Shown here: piece by piece, positions 9,522 to 17,475 of the stretch
Layout: every line of letters starts with the position of its first letter
Position numbering within the stretch: position 1 is the stretch's first letter
Assembly: GCA_004368235.1 (NCBI GenBank)
Contig: JXTW01000007.1
Location: 1-64,000 of the forward strand
Length of the DNA stretch: 64,000 nt
Source of the DNA: Helicobacter anseris
GTDB lineage: Bacteria; Campylobacterota; Campylobacteria; Campylobacterales; Helicobacteraceae
Direction of reading: 5' to 3'
Position numbers and translations under genes: made by a program
Notes under the pieces: model-generated
Database searches by the model: none
What the model was told of the DNA's origin: nothing
The model's input: only the letters and a program-made list of their open reading frames with translations

Positions 9522-10936
9522 TTTTCACCTTTTGCATAGTTTGAATTTAATTGTCCTGCTAGAGCTTTATAGAGTGCAATAATGGCCATATTTTGAGATT
9601 TGATGGCACTAAGATCAGAGTTTTTAGCATTTAATAGGGTATTTTTAGCATTTAATAGAGTGATTTTATCAATGAGTTTTTGGTGATATTGAGTTTGTAC
9701 AGACTGAAAATTAAGAAGCGCTAAATCTAGATTCTTTTTAGCATTAATTGTATTTTGATTAGAGGTTTTAAGATTAATAGAAGCGTTATTAACTTCTTGA
9801 ATAGCTATATTGATTGTATTTTGCAAGTTGTATTGTGCTTGTTTTACATCTTCTTTTGAGATTAGATAAGCTTGAGTAATGCCTTGACGATTTAAAAGTG
9901 GTAAGCTTAGTGCACTAGTGATTTGACCAATTAATCCAGCAGAAGAATTGCTTGAAAAGAGTAATTGTCCTAGCGAACCTCCTAAATTAATACTTGGTAA
10001 TAAGGCTAATTTTTTGGCTTGTTTAGTGTAGAGCGCAGAGTAGAGGTTGTGTATAGAGTTTTGCACATCAGGACGTAATAAGAGTGCGCTTTGGGGTAGG
10101 GCAGTAACTTTAGGGATAATCATAGCTTGTAGTGGTGTATGAAATTGATAGCTTGGATTTTGGCGATTAAGCAGGACAGATAGAGCATTTTTATTTTGCT
10201 CAAGTTGATACTCAAGATTTAAGGCAGTATTTTTACTATTAAAGAGATTTGTCTGAAGGCTTGTTAGCTCACTAATATGACTTAATCCTAAGTGATATTT
10301 TGTTTGTGTAATATGGACTATTTGTTCTAAATTTGCAATATTTTCTTGAGTATTTTTAAGACTAGATTCTATCTCAAGGATAGTAAAATAGTAATTTGCC
10401 ACATCCGCAATAAGGCTAACTTGTGCTGACTGTAGACTATCTTTAGCAGCCAGATAGTTTTGATTAGACGCCTTGCGCAAAGAATTTAGTTTGCCAAATA
10501 TATCAATTTCCCAGTTAAGACTTAGGCTTGAATTGAGTGCATTTTGATTATAAGAGATTTGCACATTTTTGAAATTGCGATCAGAGTAATTGTAATTAGC
10601 CCCAACAGAAATACTTGGTAGGATATTTGCAGTATTAATTTTGATATTTGAGGCAGCCTGCTTGATTTTAGATTCTAGAGTAAGTAGATCAGTATTGCTA
10701 TCAAGAGCTTCATTGATAAGGCTTTGAAGCTCTGGTATGGGAAAAAGAATAAAAAAAGCTTCTTTAAAATCTTTAGCATTATTAATGGTATTGCCCATAG
10801 AATCTAATATATGTTGATGAGCAAAAGTTTGTGGGATATTTGTGCTTTTAATAAGGGCTTTATCATCTGGTAAATGAGTACAGCCAAATAAGAGTAAAAG
10901 AGTAAATACACAGATGATTTTAAAAATCAAAAACAC
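9518..10936 (-). CDS. TolC-like outer-membrane efflux lipoprotein (NodT/OEP family)
   Basis: A 472-residue outer-membrane channel subunit. The N-terminus is hydrophobic and ends in LLFGCTHLP, a lipobox with Cys near residue 19, as in NodT/OprM-type proteins. Two OEP repeats follow, rich in Asn, Ser and Leu helices (for example SLSLNWEIDIFGKL and LLPSINLGGSLGQLL). The GTG at 10936 abuts its AAGGAG site; a TTG at 10930 is spaced better and may be the true start. It begins eight bases after thrC, so it may be co-transcribed with thrC, and overlaps the adaptor gene by four bases. Confidence 0.88.
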   Translation of the reverse strand: MFLIFKIICVFTLLLLFGCTHLPDDKALIKSTNIPQTFAHQHILDSMGNTINNAKDFKEAFFILFPIPELQSLINEALDSNTDLLTLESKIKQAASNIKINTANILPSISVGANYNYSDRNFKNVQISYNQNALNSSLSLNWEIDIFGKLNSLRKASNQNYLAAKDSLQSAQVSLIADVANYYFTILEIESSLKNTQENIANLEQIVHITQTKYHLGLSHISELTSLQTNLFNSKNTALNLEYQLEQNKNALSVLLNRQNPSYQFHTPLQAMIIPKVTALPQSALLLRPDVQNSIHNLYSALYTKQAKKLALLPSINLGGSLGQLLFSSNSSAGLIGQITSALSLPLLNRQGITQAYLISKEDVKQAQYNLQNTINIAIQEVNNASINLKTSNQNTINAKKNLDLALLNFQSVQTQYHQKLIDKITLLNAKNTLLNAKNSDLSAIKSQNMAIIALYKALAGQLNSNYAKGEK

Positions 10937-10944
10937 TCCTTAAG

Positions 10945-12402
10945 CTATAATATTTTCATAATTTCACTTCTAATTTCATTTGGATTTGATGATAGGATGC
11001 GGTTATGCTTAATGGATTTAGAAAGGAGAGTATGGATACTATTAGGAGCTTTTTGTTTAAAAATAGATTCTATTTTTTTGATCGCCTCAAAATCTTTTGC
11101 TGTCTCTCCTGTAATGGCTTTAAGCATAGTAGGGGCAAATTTACACCATTGTGCAGTCGAGTAAGCTAAAAAATGCTTTGTGCTATCTTGTAGCTCTTCA
11201 TAAGCATAGATTGCATTTGCAGTATGTGGGTCAAGAAGGATAGATTTTTGGGCATATTTTTTGATGATTTCCAAGCATACATTATCTGGGCAAAATAGAG
11301 CTTGGAAGTATTCATTTATTTTAGCAAGCTCATTTGGTGCTAGGCTATAGACTTGTGTAGAATCTAGATTTTGCATTAATTCTTTTGTGCGTTTAAATCC
11401 AAAAAGTTCAAAAAGCACACGTTCAATATTTGAACTTTTTAAAATATCCATAGCTGGAGAGTGTGTCAAGATAAGTTTGCGTCCTCTTAGATCATATATA
11501 CCTGTAGAGATAAAATCAGTAAGTATGTGATTTGGGTTAGAAGCAATAATGATTTTACCCAAAGGCAACCCCATTCTTTTGGCATAAAAAGCACCCAGTG
11601 CATTCCCAAAATTTCCACTTGGGATGATCGGATATAGAGGTGTGCCATACTCAAGATTTTTTGCTTTTATATAGCAGAAATATCCCCAAATATGATAGAT
11701 AATCTGAAAAGCTATCCGTCCAAAGTTAATAGAATTAGCCACAGAGAGAGAAAAATCTTGCGCCTCTAATTCTTTTTGAAAGTCTGGGTTATGGATAAGA
11801 TTTTTTAATGCACTTTGGGCATCATCAAAATTGCCATTAATGCCAAATATATGCAAGTTTTTTGCTTCTTTTGTGATCATTTGTAACTCTTGCACATCGC
11901 TTGTGCCACCTTTGGGATAGAGACAAATTACAGAAATGTTTTGTTTATCTGCAAAGCTATCTAGTGTCGCAGGACCAGTATCTCCGCTAGTGGCAGTTAG
12001 GATGAGGTATTTTTTATTTTGTTGCTTAGCTAATGTGCTAAAAAGTGTACCAAAAGGTGCTAGTGCCATATCTTTAAAGGCACGCGAACTTCCATGATAG
12101 AGCTCTAAAATGGCAAGATTGTTAGCAAGATTATAAGTAGTGATGGGAGCGGGATTAGAGCTGTTATCAAAGTCTTTATAGCTTGAAAGTGCAGAATCTA
12201 AAATATCTCTTTGAATGTCTAAATTGAGTGCATTAAAGATAGAATGTACAAGGTCTGTATAAGATTGATTGATTAGGGTTTGAAAATTAACTTGAGGTAA
12301 GCTTTTAGGGCACCATAGTCCAGAGCTGCTAGCATTGGGGTGAAAGATAGCGTGAGTAAAGCTAGCTTGTGTATCATCGCGCGAGGAAGTAAAAGCATTC
12401 AT
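10945..12402 (-). CDS. thrC: Threonine synthase
   Basis: A 485-residue pyridoxal-phosphate enzyme converting O-phosphohomoserine to threonine. The N-terminal segment is that of the long (Thr_synth_N) class. The PLP lysine region is HGSSRAFKDMAL near residue 78-89, followed by TATSGDTGPATLDSF and YPKGGTSDVQELQM, and the phosphate-binding IPSGNFGNALGAFYAKRMGLP block. Length matches the proteobacterial enzyme. It is divergent from the FkbH gene, with a 110-base shared promoter region, and eight bases upstream of the exporter operon. The ribosome-binding site (AAGG) is weak. Confidence 0.95.
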   Translation of the reverse strand: MNAFTSSRDDTQASFTHAIFHPNASSSGLWCPKSLPQVNFQTLINQSYTDLVHSIFNALNLDIQRDILDSALSSYKDFDNSSNPAPITTYNLANNLAILELYHGSSRAFKDMALAPFGTLFSTLAKQQNKKYLILTATSGDTGPATLDSFADKQNISVICLYPKGGTSDVQELQMITKEAKNLHIFGINGNFDDAQSALKNLIHNPDFQKELEAQDFSLSVANSINFGRIAFQIIYHIWGYFCYIKAKNLEYGTPLYPIIPSGNFGNALGAFYAKRMGLPLGKIIIASNPNHILTDFISTGIYDLRGRKLILTHSPAMDILKSSNIERVLFELFGFKRTKELMQNLDSTQVYSLAPNELAKINEYFQALFCPDNVCLEIIKKYAQKSILLDPHTANAIYAYEELQDSTKHFLAYSTAQWCKFAPTMLKAITGETAKDFEAIKKIESIFKQKAPNSIHTLLSKSIKHNRILSSNPNEIRSEIMKIL

Positions 12403-12474
12403 AAAAAAGCCTTATATTAAATTAAGCTAATAATGCTAAGATTCTAGCATAAAAAGTTCAGTAAATGATCTTTT

Positions 12475-12493
12475 GATTATAAAAATCATTATC
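12475..12493 (+). promoter_or_regulatory. Fur-box-like site before the FkbH gene cluster
   Basis: GATTATAAAAATCATTATC matches the E. coli 19-base Fur consensus at 16 positions by hand alignment. It lies 20 bases before the GTG start of the cluster's first gene and overlaps a possible -10 element (TATAAA). Iron control of the cluster, and possibly of divergent thrC, is inference; Helicobacter Fur sites are looser and the region is AT-rich. Confidence 0.4.
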
Positions 12494-12512
12494 ATAAAGG
12501 TGAAATTAAGTC

Positions 12513-14321
12513 GTGTTTTCTTATCCATTAGATCATCAGTTTATCTTGCGTAAGAAAAAAACCTTGAAGCGCGCATTATTGCAAGGCTTATCTTTAGAGC
12601 AGTTAAAAGATAGCAATCATTCTTTGCCCCCCCCCCCAACCTTTTTAGCTAAAAGAATTGCTATTCTTGGAGGGTCTAGTACCCATGAATTAAAAGAGAT
12701 GCTAGAGTTATTTTTGCTAGATAAGGGTATCAAACCAGAGTTTTATGAATCTGAGTACAATAAATTTTATGAAGATGCTATTTTTTCAAATCCAAAATTA
12801 GATGCTTTCAAACCAGAAATAGTTTATATACATACTAGTTTTTTTAACCTTAAATCTTCATTCTTTCCAGATTATGAAAGTTTGCAAAATGCAGCAAATA
12901 TAGAGCTAGAGCGCTTTTTATCTATCCATCAAGCACTTAAAGATCGCTTTAATTGCGTGGTAATCCAAAATAATTTTGAATTACCACCTTATGGTAATTT
13001 AGGGAGTTTAGATAGTGTGCTTGGTAGATCAGGATTTATCCAGTCTTTAAATGTCCTTTTGGCTAAGCATTTAAAAAAGGGAGTTTATATTCATGATATT
13101 TTAGGGCTGTCTGCAAAAATTGGTTTTGATAGATGGTATGATCTTGGACTTTATTATCAAGCTAAATACGCAATGAGTATGGTAGGTCTTATAGAGTGTG
13201 CCTTTAGTCTTAGTCATCTTATTGGTAGCATTTGTGGTAAGGCAAAAAAGGTATTAGTTTTAGATTTGGATAATACTTGTTGGGGTGGTGTGATTGGTGA
13301 TGATGGACTTGGTGGGATTAGTATTGGTGATGAGAGTGCATTAGGAGAGGCATATAGCGCTTTTCAGAAATATGCAAAAGAGCTTAATATGCGTGGTGTA
13401 GTGCTTAGTGTGTGTTCAAAAAATGAAAAGACTAATGCATATGAGGGGTTTAGCCACCCTAGAAGTGTGCTTAAGGTTGAGGATTTTAGCGCCTTTTATG
13501 CTAACTGGGAACCAAAAAATCTTAATTTGCAATCTATAGCTAAGGAACTAAATTTGGGATTAGATTCTTTTGTTTTTATAGATGATAACCCAAGTGAGAG
13601 AGCTATTGTAAGGGAGAATCTAGGTGATGTGAGTGTCCCTGAAGTAGGCTCTGAAGTGATAGATTTTATTACTCATATTGATAGAAATGGCTATTTTGAG
13701 TGCATTTCTATGGCTAAGGAGGATTTAGAACGTGCTAAAAGCTATGCGCAAAATGCAATGAGAGTGCAGGCACAAAGTAATTTTGAGAGCTATGATGATT
13801 TTTTAAAAAGTCTTGAGATGAAAGCAGAAATTAGCTCTTTTAGCCCTATTTATTTAGAGCGTATCACGCAACTAATCAATAAAACCAATCAGTTTAATAC
13901 CACAACGCGTCGTTATGAGTATGCACAAGTAGAGAAGATGAGTAAGGATGAAAATACAATCACTCTATATGGTAGATTATGGGATAAATTTGGTGATAAT
14001 GGATTAATAGCAGTATCTATTGGACATATTATAGAAGATGTGTGTGAGATTGATTTATGGTTAATGAGCTGTAGAGTGTTAAAAAGAGGTATGGAAGGAG
14101 CAATGATGGATGAATTTATCTTGCGTGCTAAGGCTTTAGGAGCAAGTCTTGTGCGTGGTTTTTATTATAAAAGTGCCAAAAATGCTATGGTAGCAGAGCT
14201 ATATGGTGAGCTCGGATTTAAGTGTATTAAAAGAGATGAGGTTCATAGCATATGGGAATTAGAAGTAAAAGAATATAAAAAACAAAATTATTTTATAGGA
14301 GTTAAAGATGCAAAAGAATGA
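12513..14321 (+). CDS. FkbH-like protein, HAD family IIIC, phase-variable (in frame here)
   Basis: A 602-residue protein with an N-terminal alpha/beta (SGNH-like) region, a HAD phosphatase core starting at VLDLDNTCWGGVIGDDG (catalytic Asp251 and Asp253) with FIDDNPSERA as the acidic motif, and a GNAT-like C-terminal domain with WLMSCRVLKRGMEGAMM. FkbH enzymes take 1,3-bisphosphoglycerate, remove phosphate and load a glyceryl unit onto an acyl carrier protein. An ACP gene follows, overlapping by 14 bases, which supports that role. The start is GTG with a distant AAGG. Codons 39-42 are a C11 tract; one base gained or lost meets a stop within a few codons. Confidence 0.9.
   Translation: MFSYPLDHQFILRKKKTLKRALLQGLSLEQLKDSNHSLPPPPTFLAKRIAILGGSSTHELKEMLELFLLDKGIKPEFYESEYNKFYEDAIFSNPKLDAFKPEIVYIHTSFFNLKSSFFPDYESLQNAANIELERFLSIHQALKDRFNCVVIQNNFELPPYGNLGSLDSVLGRSGFIQSLNVLLAKHLKKGVYIHDILGLSAKIGFDRWYDLGLYYQAKYAMSMVGLIECAFSLSHLIGSICGKAKKVLVLDLDNTCWGGVIGDDGLGGISIGDESALGEAYSAFQKYAKELNMRGVVLSVCSKNEKTNAYEGFSHPRSVLKVEDFSAFYANWEPKNLNLQSIAKELNLGLDSFVFIDDNPSERAIVRENLGDVSVPEVGSEVIDFITHIDRNGYFECISMAKEDLERAKSYAQNAMRVQAQSNFESYDDFLKSLEMKAEISSFSPIYLERITQLINKTNQFNTTTRRYEYAQVEKMSKDENTITLYGRLWDKFGDNGLIAVSIGHIIEDVCEIDLWLMSCRVLKRGMEGAMMDEFILRAKALGASLVRGFYYKSAKNAMVAELYGELGFKCIKRDEVHSIWELEVKEYKKQNYFIGVKDAKE
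12627..12637 (+). repeat. C11 homopolymer in FkbH gene (contingency tract)
   Basis: Eleven consecutive C at codons 39-42 of the FkbH-like gene. At C11 the gene is open. At C10 the frame ends CAA CCT TTT TAG; at C12 it ends at AGC TAA. Slippage would therefore switch the protein off, leaving about 45 residues. Confidence 0.9.
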
Positions 14322-14550
14322 AGTTTTAGAGCGCGTACAAGAGATTTTTAGAGATGTGTTTGATGATTCCTCTTTAGTTATTTCAGAGCAGACACAAGCA
14401 AGTGATATTGAAGAGTGGGATTCATTAATGCATATTACTTTAGTTAGTGCTATTGAAAAAGATTTTTCTATGCGTTTTGCACTAGGGGAGCTACAAGAGC
14501 TAAAAAATGTTGGGGATATGTTAGATCTTATCCTATCTAAGCAGGCATAA
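14308..14550 (+). CDS. Acyl carrier protein (first of two in the cluster)
   Basis: An 80-residue helical protein with EEWDSLMHITLVSAIE, in which Ser39 of the DSL motif is the expected 4'-phosphopantetheine site. Acidic helices and length fit an ACP. It is unlike a fatty-acid AcpP (no GADSLD motif) and resembles the dedicated ACPs paired with FkbH proteins. Its ATG lies 14 bases inside the end of the FkbH gene, implying translational coupling. It probably carries the glyceryl-type thioester made by FkbH. An SD-like GGAG precedes the ATG. Confidence 0.85.
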   Translation: MQKNEVLERVQEIFRDVFDDSSLVISEQTQASDIEEWDSLMHITLVSAIEKDFSMRFALGELQELKNVGDMLDLILSKQA

Positions 14551-14569
14551 GATTCTAAGCAGATATAAA

Positions 14570-15003
14570 ATGGAGATAGCAAAATATCATTTCAAAGATC
14601 TAAAAATAGGGATGATAGCTAGTTTTGATGTGGTCATTACTCAAGATATGCTTTTAGACTTTGCTAAGCTTAGCGGGGATTACAATCCTTTGCATTTAGA
14701 TAGTGAGTTTGCTAAATCTGTCTGTGGGGGGGGGTATATGTTTATGGTATGCTCTTAGCCTCATTTTATTCAAGATTATGTGGGATGCATTTGCCTGGAG
14801 AAAATTGTCTTTTGCATTCTGTACAGAGTGATTTTAAAAAACCAGTTTTTATAAATGATAGACTTAGGGTGAGTGGAGAGATTATATATCTAAATGAAGC
14901 TTTTAAAGCTCTTGAGATAAAAGCAAAAATGCAACGTATTTTATCTGATTGCAGCCTTGAGCTTGTTGGTAGCGCTAAGATTAGAGCAGGGTGTTTAAAG
15001 TGA
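14570..15003 (+). CDS. MaoC-like (R)-hydratase/dehydratase, phase-variable, out of frame here
   Basis: The first frame gives 62 residues ending soon after a G9 tract. It carries the hydratase motif GDYNPLHLD with its catalytic Asp and His. A second frame from 14749 continues the same hot-dog domain with LHSVQSDFKKPVFINDRLRVSG. Adding one G (G10) or removing two (G7) joins them into about 144 residues; the G7 form reads CGGVYVYGMLLASF, which aligns without a gap to the family's GGxxxHGMLLASL. Enzymes of this kind hydrate or dehydrate 2-enoyl/3-hydroxyacyl thioesters. I read it as a functional gene in the off state, not a decayed one, since both halves are intact. Confidence 0.85.
14726..14734 (+). 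repeat. G9 homopolymer in MaoC gene (off state)
   Basis: Nine consecutive G after codon TGT. With nine the reading frame ends at a TAG (14756-14758); with seven or ten it continues to 15003. Confidence 0.88.
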
Positions 15004-15009
15004 GGCTTA

Positions 15010-15735
15010 ATGAAAGATAATTTAGATGATGTATATTTGATCCTTGGGGCTGGCTCTGATGTAGGTAGTATGCTTATAAAGAGAATCTTAAAAAGAGATT
15101 CTAAAGCCAAAATTTTAGCTCAATATAAGACTACTAAACCTCTTAGCCATGATCAGATAATCCCACTTTACTGCGATCTAGCTAGCCTAGAATCTCTAAA
15201 TAATTTTATGCAAAATCTTAAAACTCAACCCCTAGCTAATAAGATAGTGCATTTAGCTAGCCCTAAGGTAGAGCAAAAGCCTTTTAGAAAGTTAGAGTGG
15301 GAAGGGTTTATGGAGCATATTGAGGTTGGATTAAGAAGTATTTTTTATGTTTTAAAAGAGATTTTACCTCAATTAAATAAGCATAAAACTATCTCAAAAA
15401 AGGTGCTTTTTATGCTAAGTTCTTATGTTTATGGTAAACCGCCTTTGGGTATGGCAGAGTATGTAAGTATCAAATATGCTTTATTTGGTTTTTTAAAAAG
15501 CCTTGCTAGTGAATATAAAAATATTCAATTTAATGCCATATCCCCTTGTATGATGGAGACAAAGTTTTTAGATCATATTGATTCTAGAATCTTAGAGCTT
15601 AGCGCTCAAAATCATCCAAGAGGAAGAAATGCTAAGATTTCTGATATTTTAGAAGCTATGGAGTTTTTGCTTGGAGAGGGCTCTAGTTTTATAACTGGGG
15701 AGAATCTAAATTTAAGTGGTGGGGAAGTATTTTAG
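15010..15735 (+). CDS. Short-chain dehydrogenase/reductase
   Basis: A 241-residue Rossmann-fold oxidoreductase. The nucleotide-binding turn is LILGAGSDVG near residues 9-18, the NNAG-like strand is HLASPKV, and the catalytic triad is Ser in FMLSSYVYG and Tyr/Lys in AEYVSIKYAL (Y-x3-K). The ending SSFITGENLNLSGGEVF fits FabG-like SDRs that bind NADPH. Between a MaoC gene and an ACP gene it is a candidate 3-ketoacyl-ACP reductase. A GAGG site precedes the ATG six bases after the MaoC stop. Confidence 0.85.
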   Translation: MKDNLDDVYLILGAGSDVGSMLIKRILKRDSKAKILAQYKTTKPLSHDQIIPLYCDLASLESLNNFMQNLKTQPLANKIVHLASPKVEQKPFRKLEWEGFMEHIEVGLRSIFYVLKEILPQLNKHKTISKKVLFMLSSYVYGKPPLGMAEYVSIKYALFGFLKSLASEYKNIQFNAISPCMMETKFLDHIDSRILELSAQNHPRGRNAKISDILEAMEFLLGEGSSFITGENLNLSGGEVF

Positions 15736-15773
15736 TTTGCTAGAATTCTGATTTAACTTTAAAAAGAGGTTTT

Positions 15774-16025
15774 ATGGAAAGATCAGAAATTAAAGAGCAG
15801 GTTTTAGAGGTTTTTATAGATGTGTTTGGTAAGACTTCGGGGGGGGGGGGCTTTAATGAGTACACTTCACCAGAAAATTTTTATGCTTGGGATAGCCTTA
15901 GTGATGTGAATTTAATCTTAGCACTTGAGCGTAGGTTTAATTTGCGTTTTAGCTTAGGAGAGCTAGATTGTATGCGCAGCATCGGCGCAATTATAGATGT
16001 AATAAAGAATAAGATGGAGATGTAG
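15774..16025 (+). CDS. Acyl carrier protein (second), phase-variable, in frame here
   Basis: An 83-residue ACP with FYAWDSLSDVNLILALE, Ser41 being the probable phosphopantetheine site. It shares its C-terminal half pattern (LRFSLGELDCMRSIG) with the first ACP of the cluster (MRFALGELQELKNVG), suggesting duplication. A G12 tract encodes Gly23-26 in the loop before the DSL helix. Eleven or thirteen G bring in early stops. An AGAGG site precedes the ATG; the next gene starts at the base after its stop. Confidence 0.85.
   Translation: MERSEIKEQVLEVFIDVFGKTSGGGGFNEYTSPENFYAWDSLSDVNLILALERRFNLRFSLGELDCMRSIGAIIDVIKNKMEM
15839..15850 (+). repeat. G12 homopolymer in second ACP gene (contingency tract)
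   Basis: Twelve consecutive G spanning the last base of codon 22 to codon 26. In frame at twelve; thirteen G gives CTT TAA at once, eleven G gives a TGA about 20 codons later. Confidence 0.9.
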
Positions 16026-17462
16026 ATGCTATTTAATTCATTGGGTTTTATGTTTATATTTTTACCTCTTTGCTTTGGACTGTATTTTTTGCTTAGCTAT
16101 AAAGCAAGCTTTAGCCTAGCTAAATTTTCTTTAGCAGTTTTTAGTCTTATTTTTTATGCTTGGTGGGATTGGCGTTATTTAGGGCTTTTACTTTTTTCTA
16201 TTTTGTTTAACTATAGCAGCGCTACTTTGATGCTAAAGAATAAGAGTAAAAAACTTATTTTTATTTTTGCCTTATGTGTTAATATCTCTCTTTTGTGTTA
16301 TTTTAAATATATGGATTTCTTTATAGAGAATCTAAATTATATAGCAGGTTTTAATCTACCTTTATTGCATATTGTTTTGCCTCTTGGTATCAGCTTTTTT
16401 ACAATCACACAGATTGCATTTTTGGTTGACTGCTATGAAGGGTTAGTTAAAGAAAAAAGTCTGTCAAACTATGTTCTTTTTGTGACTTTTTTTCCTCATC
16501 TTATCGCCGGACCTATTTTGCATCACAAACAGATGATGCCTCAATTTGCTAATAAGCAAAATGGGTTATTAAATGGAGATAATATTGTTAAGGGAATTTT
16601 TATTTTTTCTATAGGATTATTTAAAAAAGTTATAGTGGCAGATAATTTTGCCATATGGGCAAATGCAGGGTTTATGGCTGTAGATTCTGGATCATCATTA
16701 AATATATTTGAAGCTTGGGCAAGTGTACTCTCTTATGCACTGCAACTTTATTTTGATTTTAGTGGTTATTGTGATATGGCTATTGGGCTTGGATTGTTAT
16801 TTAATATTGTTCTACCGGTAAATTTTAATTCCCCTTTTAAGGCGTGTAATATTATTGATTATTGGAAACGATGGCACATAAGTCTTACTAATTTTATTAC
16901 TACTTACATTTATACTCCTATTGTAAGGAGCTTTAATTATCCTAGCTTTAGCAAAATTTTATTTGCTACTTTTATTACTTTTATAATTGCTGGAATATGG
17001 CATGGATCTGGGTGGAATTTCTTTATTTTTGGGGCTATACATGGCTTAGGATTGGTTTTAAATCATATTTGGCAGAAAAAAATTAAGCTTAAAATGCCAA
17101 AAGCATTAGGTTGGATTTGCACAATGATTCTTGTGCTTATAGCTTTTGTCTTTTTTAGAGCCAAGAATTTTGATGGAGCAGTTTTGATGTTAAAAAATAT
17201 GCTTGGAATTGATGCCTTGCCATTACCACAAAAGGCTTATAAAATCCCCCTACTTTTAAATAATATTCATATGACAGATTTTGGCGTAGCATGTATTATT
17301 TTTGGTTTTATTTTTTGTTTAGTAGCTAAAAATAGCATTGAGCTTATGAATGGCTTTAAGACGTGTTGGCGTAATGTAGTTTTAGTGGCTATATTTTTAG
17401 CAAGTGGGATTTTAGCTAGTGCTGGTATCAGTTATAGCGAATTTATTTATTTTAATTTTTAG
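16026..17462 (+). CDS. MBOAT-family membrane O-acyltransferase (AlgI/DltB/PatA-like)
   Basis: A 478-residue polytopic protein starting MLFNSLGFMFIFLPL, typical of AlgI/PatA-type MBOATs. Family landmarks are FYAWWDWRY, LPLGISFFTITQIAFLVDCYEG, the FPHLIAGPILHHKQMMPQF loop, YFDFSGYCDMAIGLGLLFN, FKACNIIDYWKRWHISLTNF and the active-site block AGIWHGSGWNFFIFGAIHG with its conserved histidine. Such proteins move an acyl group from a cytoplasmic donor to an extracytoplasmic acceptor. DltB-type members use an acyl carrier protein as donor, which the adjacent ACP genes suggest. Donor and acceptor are not shown by sequence. It directly abuts the second ACP gene. Confidence 0.92.
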   Translation: MLFNSLGFMFIFLPLCFGLYFLLSYKASFSLAKFSLAVFSLIFYAWWDWRYLGLLLFSILFNYSSATLMLKNKSKKLIFIFALCVNISLLCYFKYMDFFIENLNYIAGFNLPLLHIVLPLGISFFTITQIAFLVDCYEGLVKEKSLSNYVLFVTFFPHLIAGPILHHKQMMPQFANKQNGLLNGDNIVKGIFIFSIGLFKKVIVADNFAIWANAGFMAVDSGSSLNIFEAWASVLSYALQLYFDFSGYCDMAIGLGLLFNIVLPVNFNSPFKACNIIDYWKRWHISLTNFITTYIYTPIVRSFNYPSFSKILFATFITFIIAGIWHGSGWNFFIFGAIHGLGLVLNHIWQKKIKLKMPKALGWICTMILVLIAFVFFRAKNFDGAVLMLKNMLGIDALPLPQKAYKIPLLLNNIHMTDFGVACIIFGFIFCLVAKNSIELMNGFKTCWRNVVLVAIFLASGILASAGISYSEFIYFNF

Positions 17463-17475
17463 CTAGGATATAGAT

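Noticed and set aside
12433-12450. Inverted repeat ATGCTA-N6-TAGCAT upstream of thrC
   Set aside because: Only six bases per arm, no run of T and no known binding motif; it could be an operator but nothing supports it.
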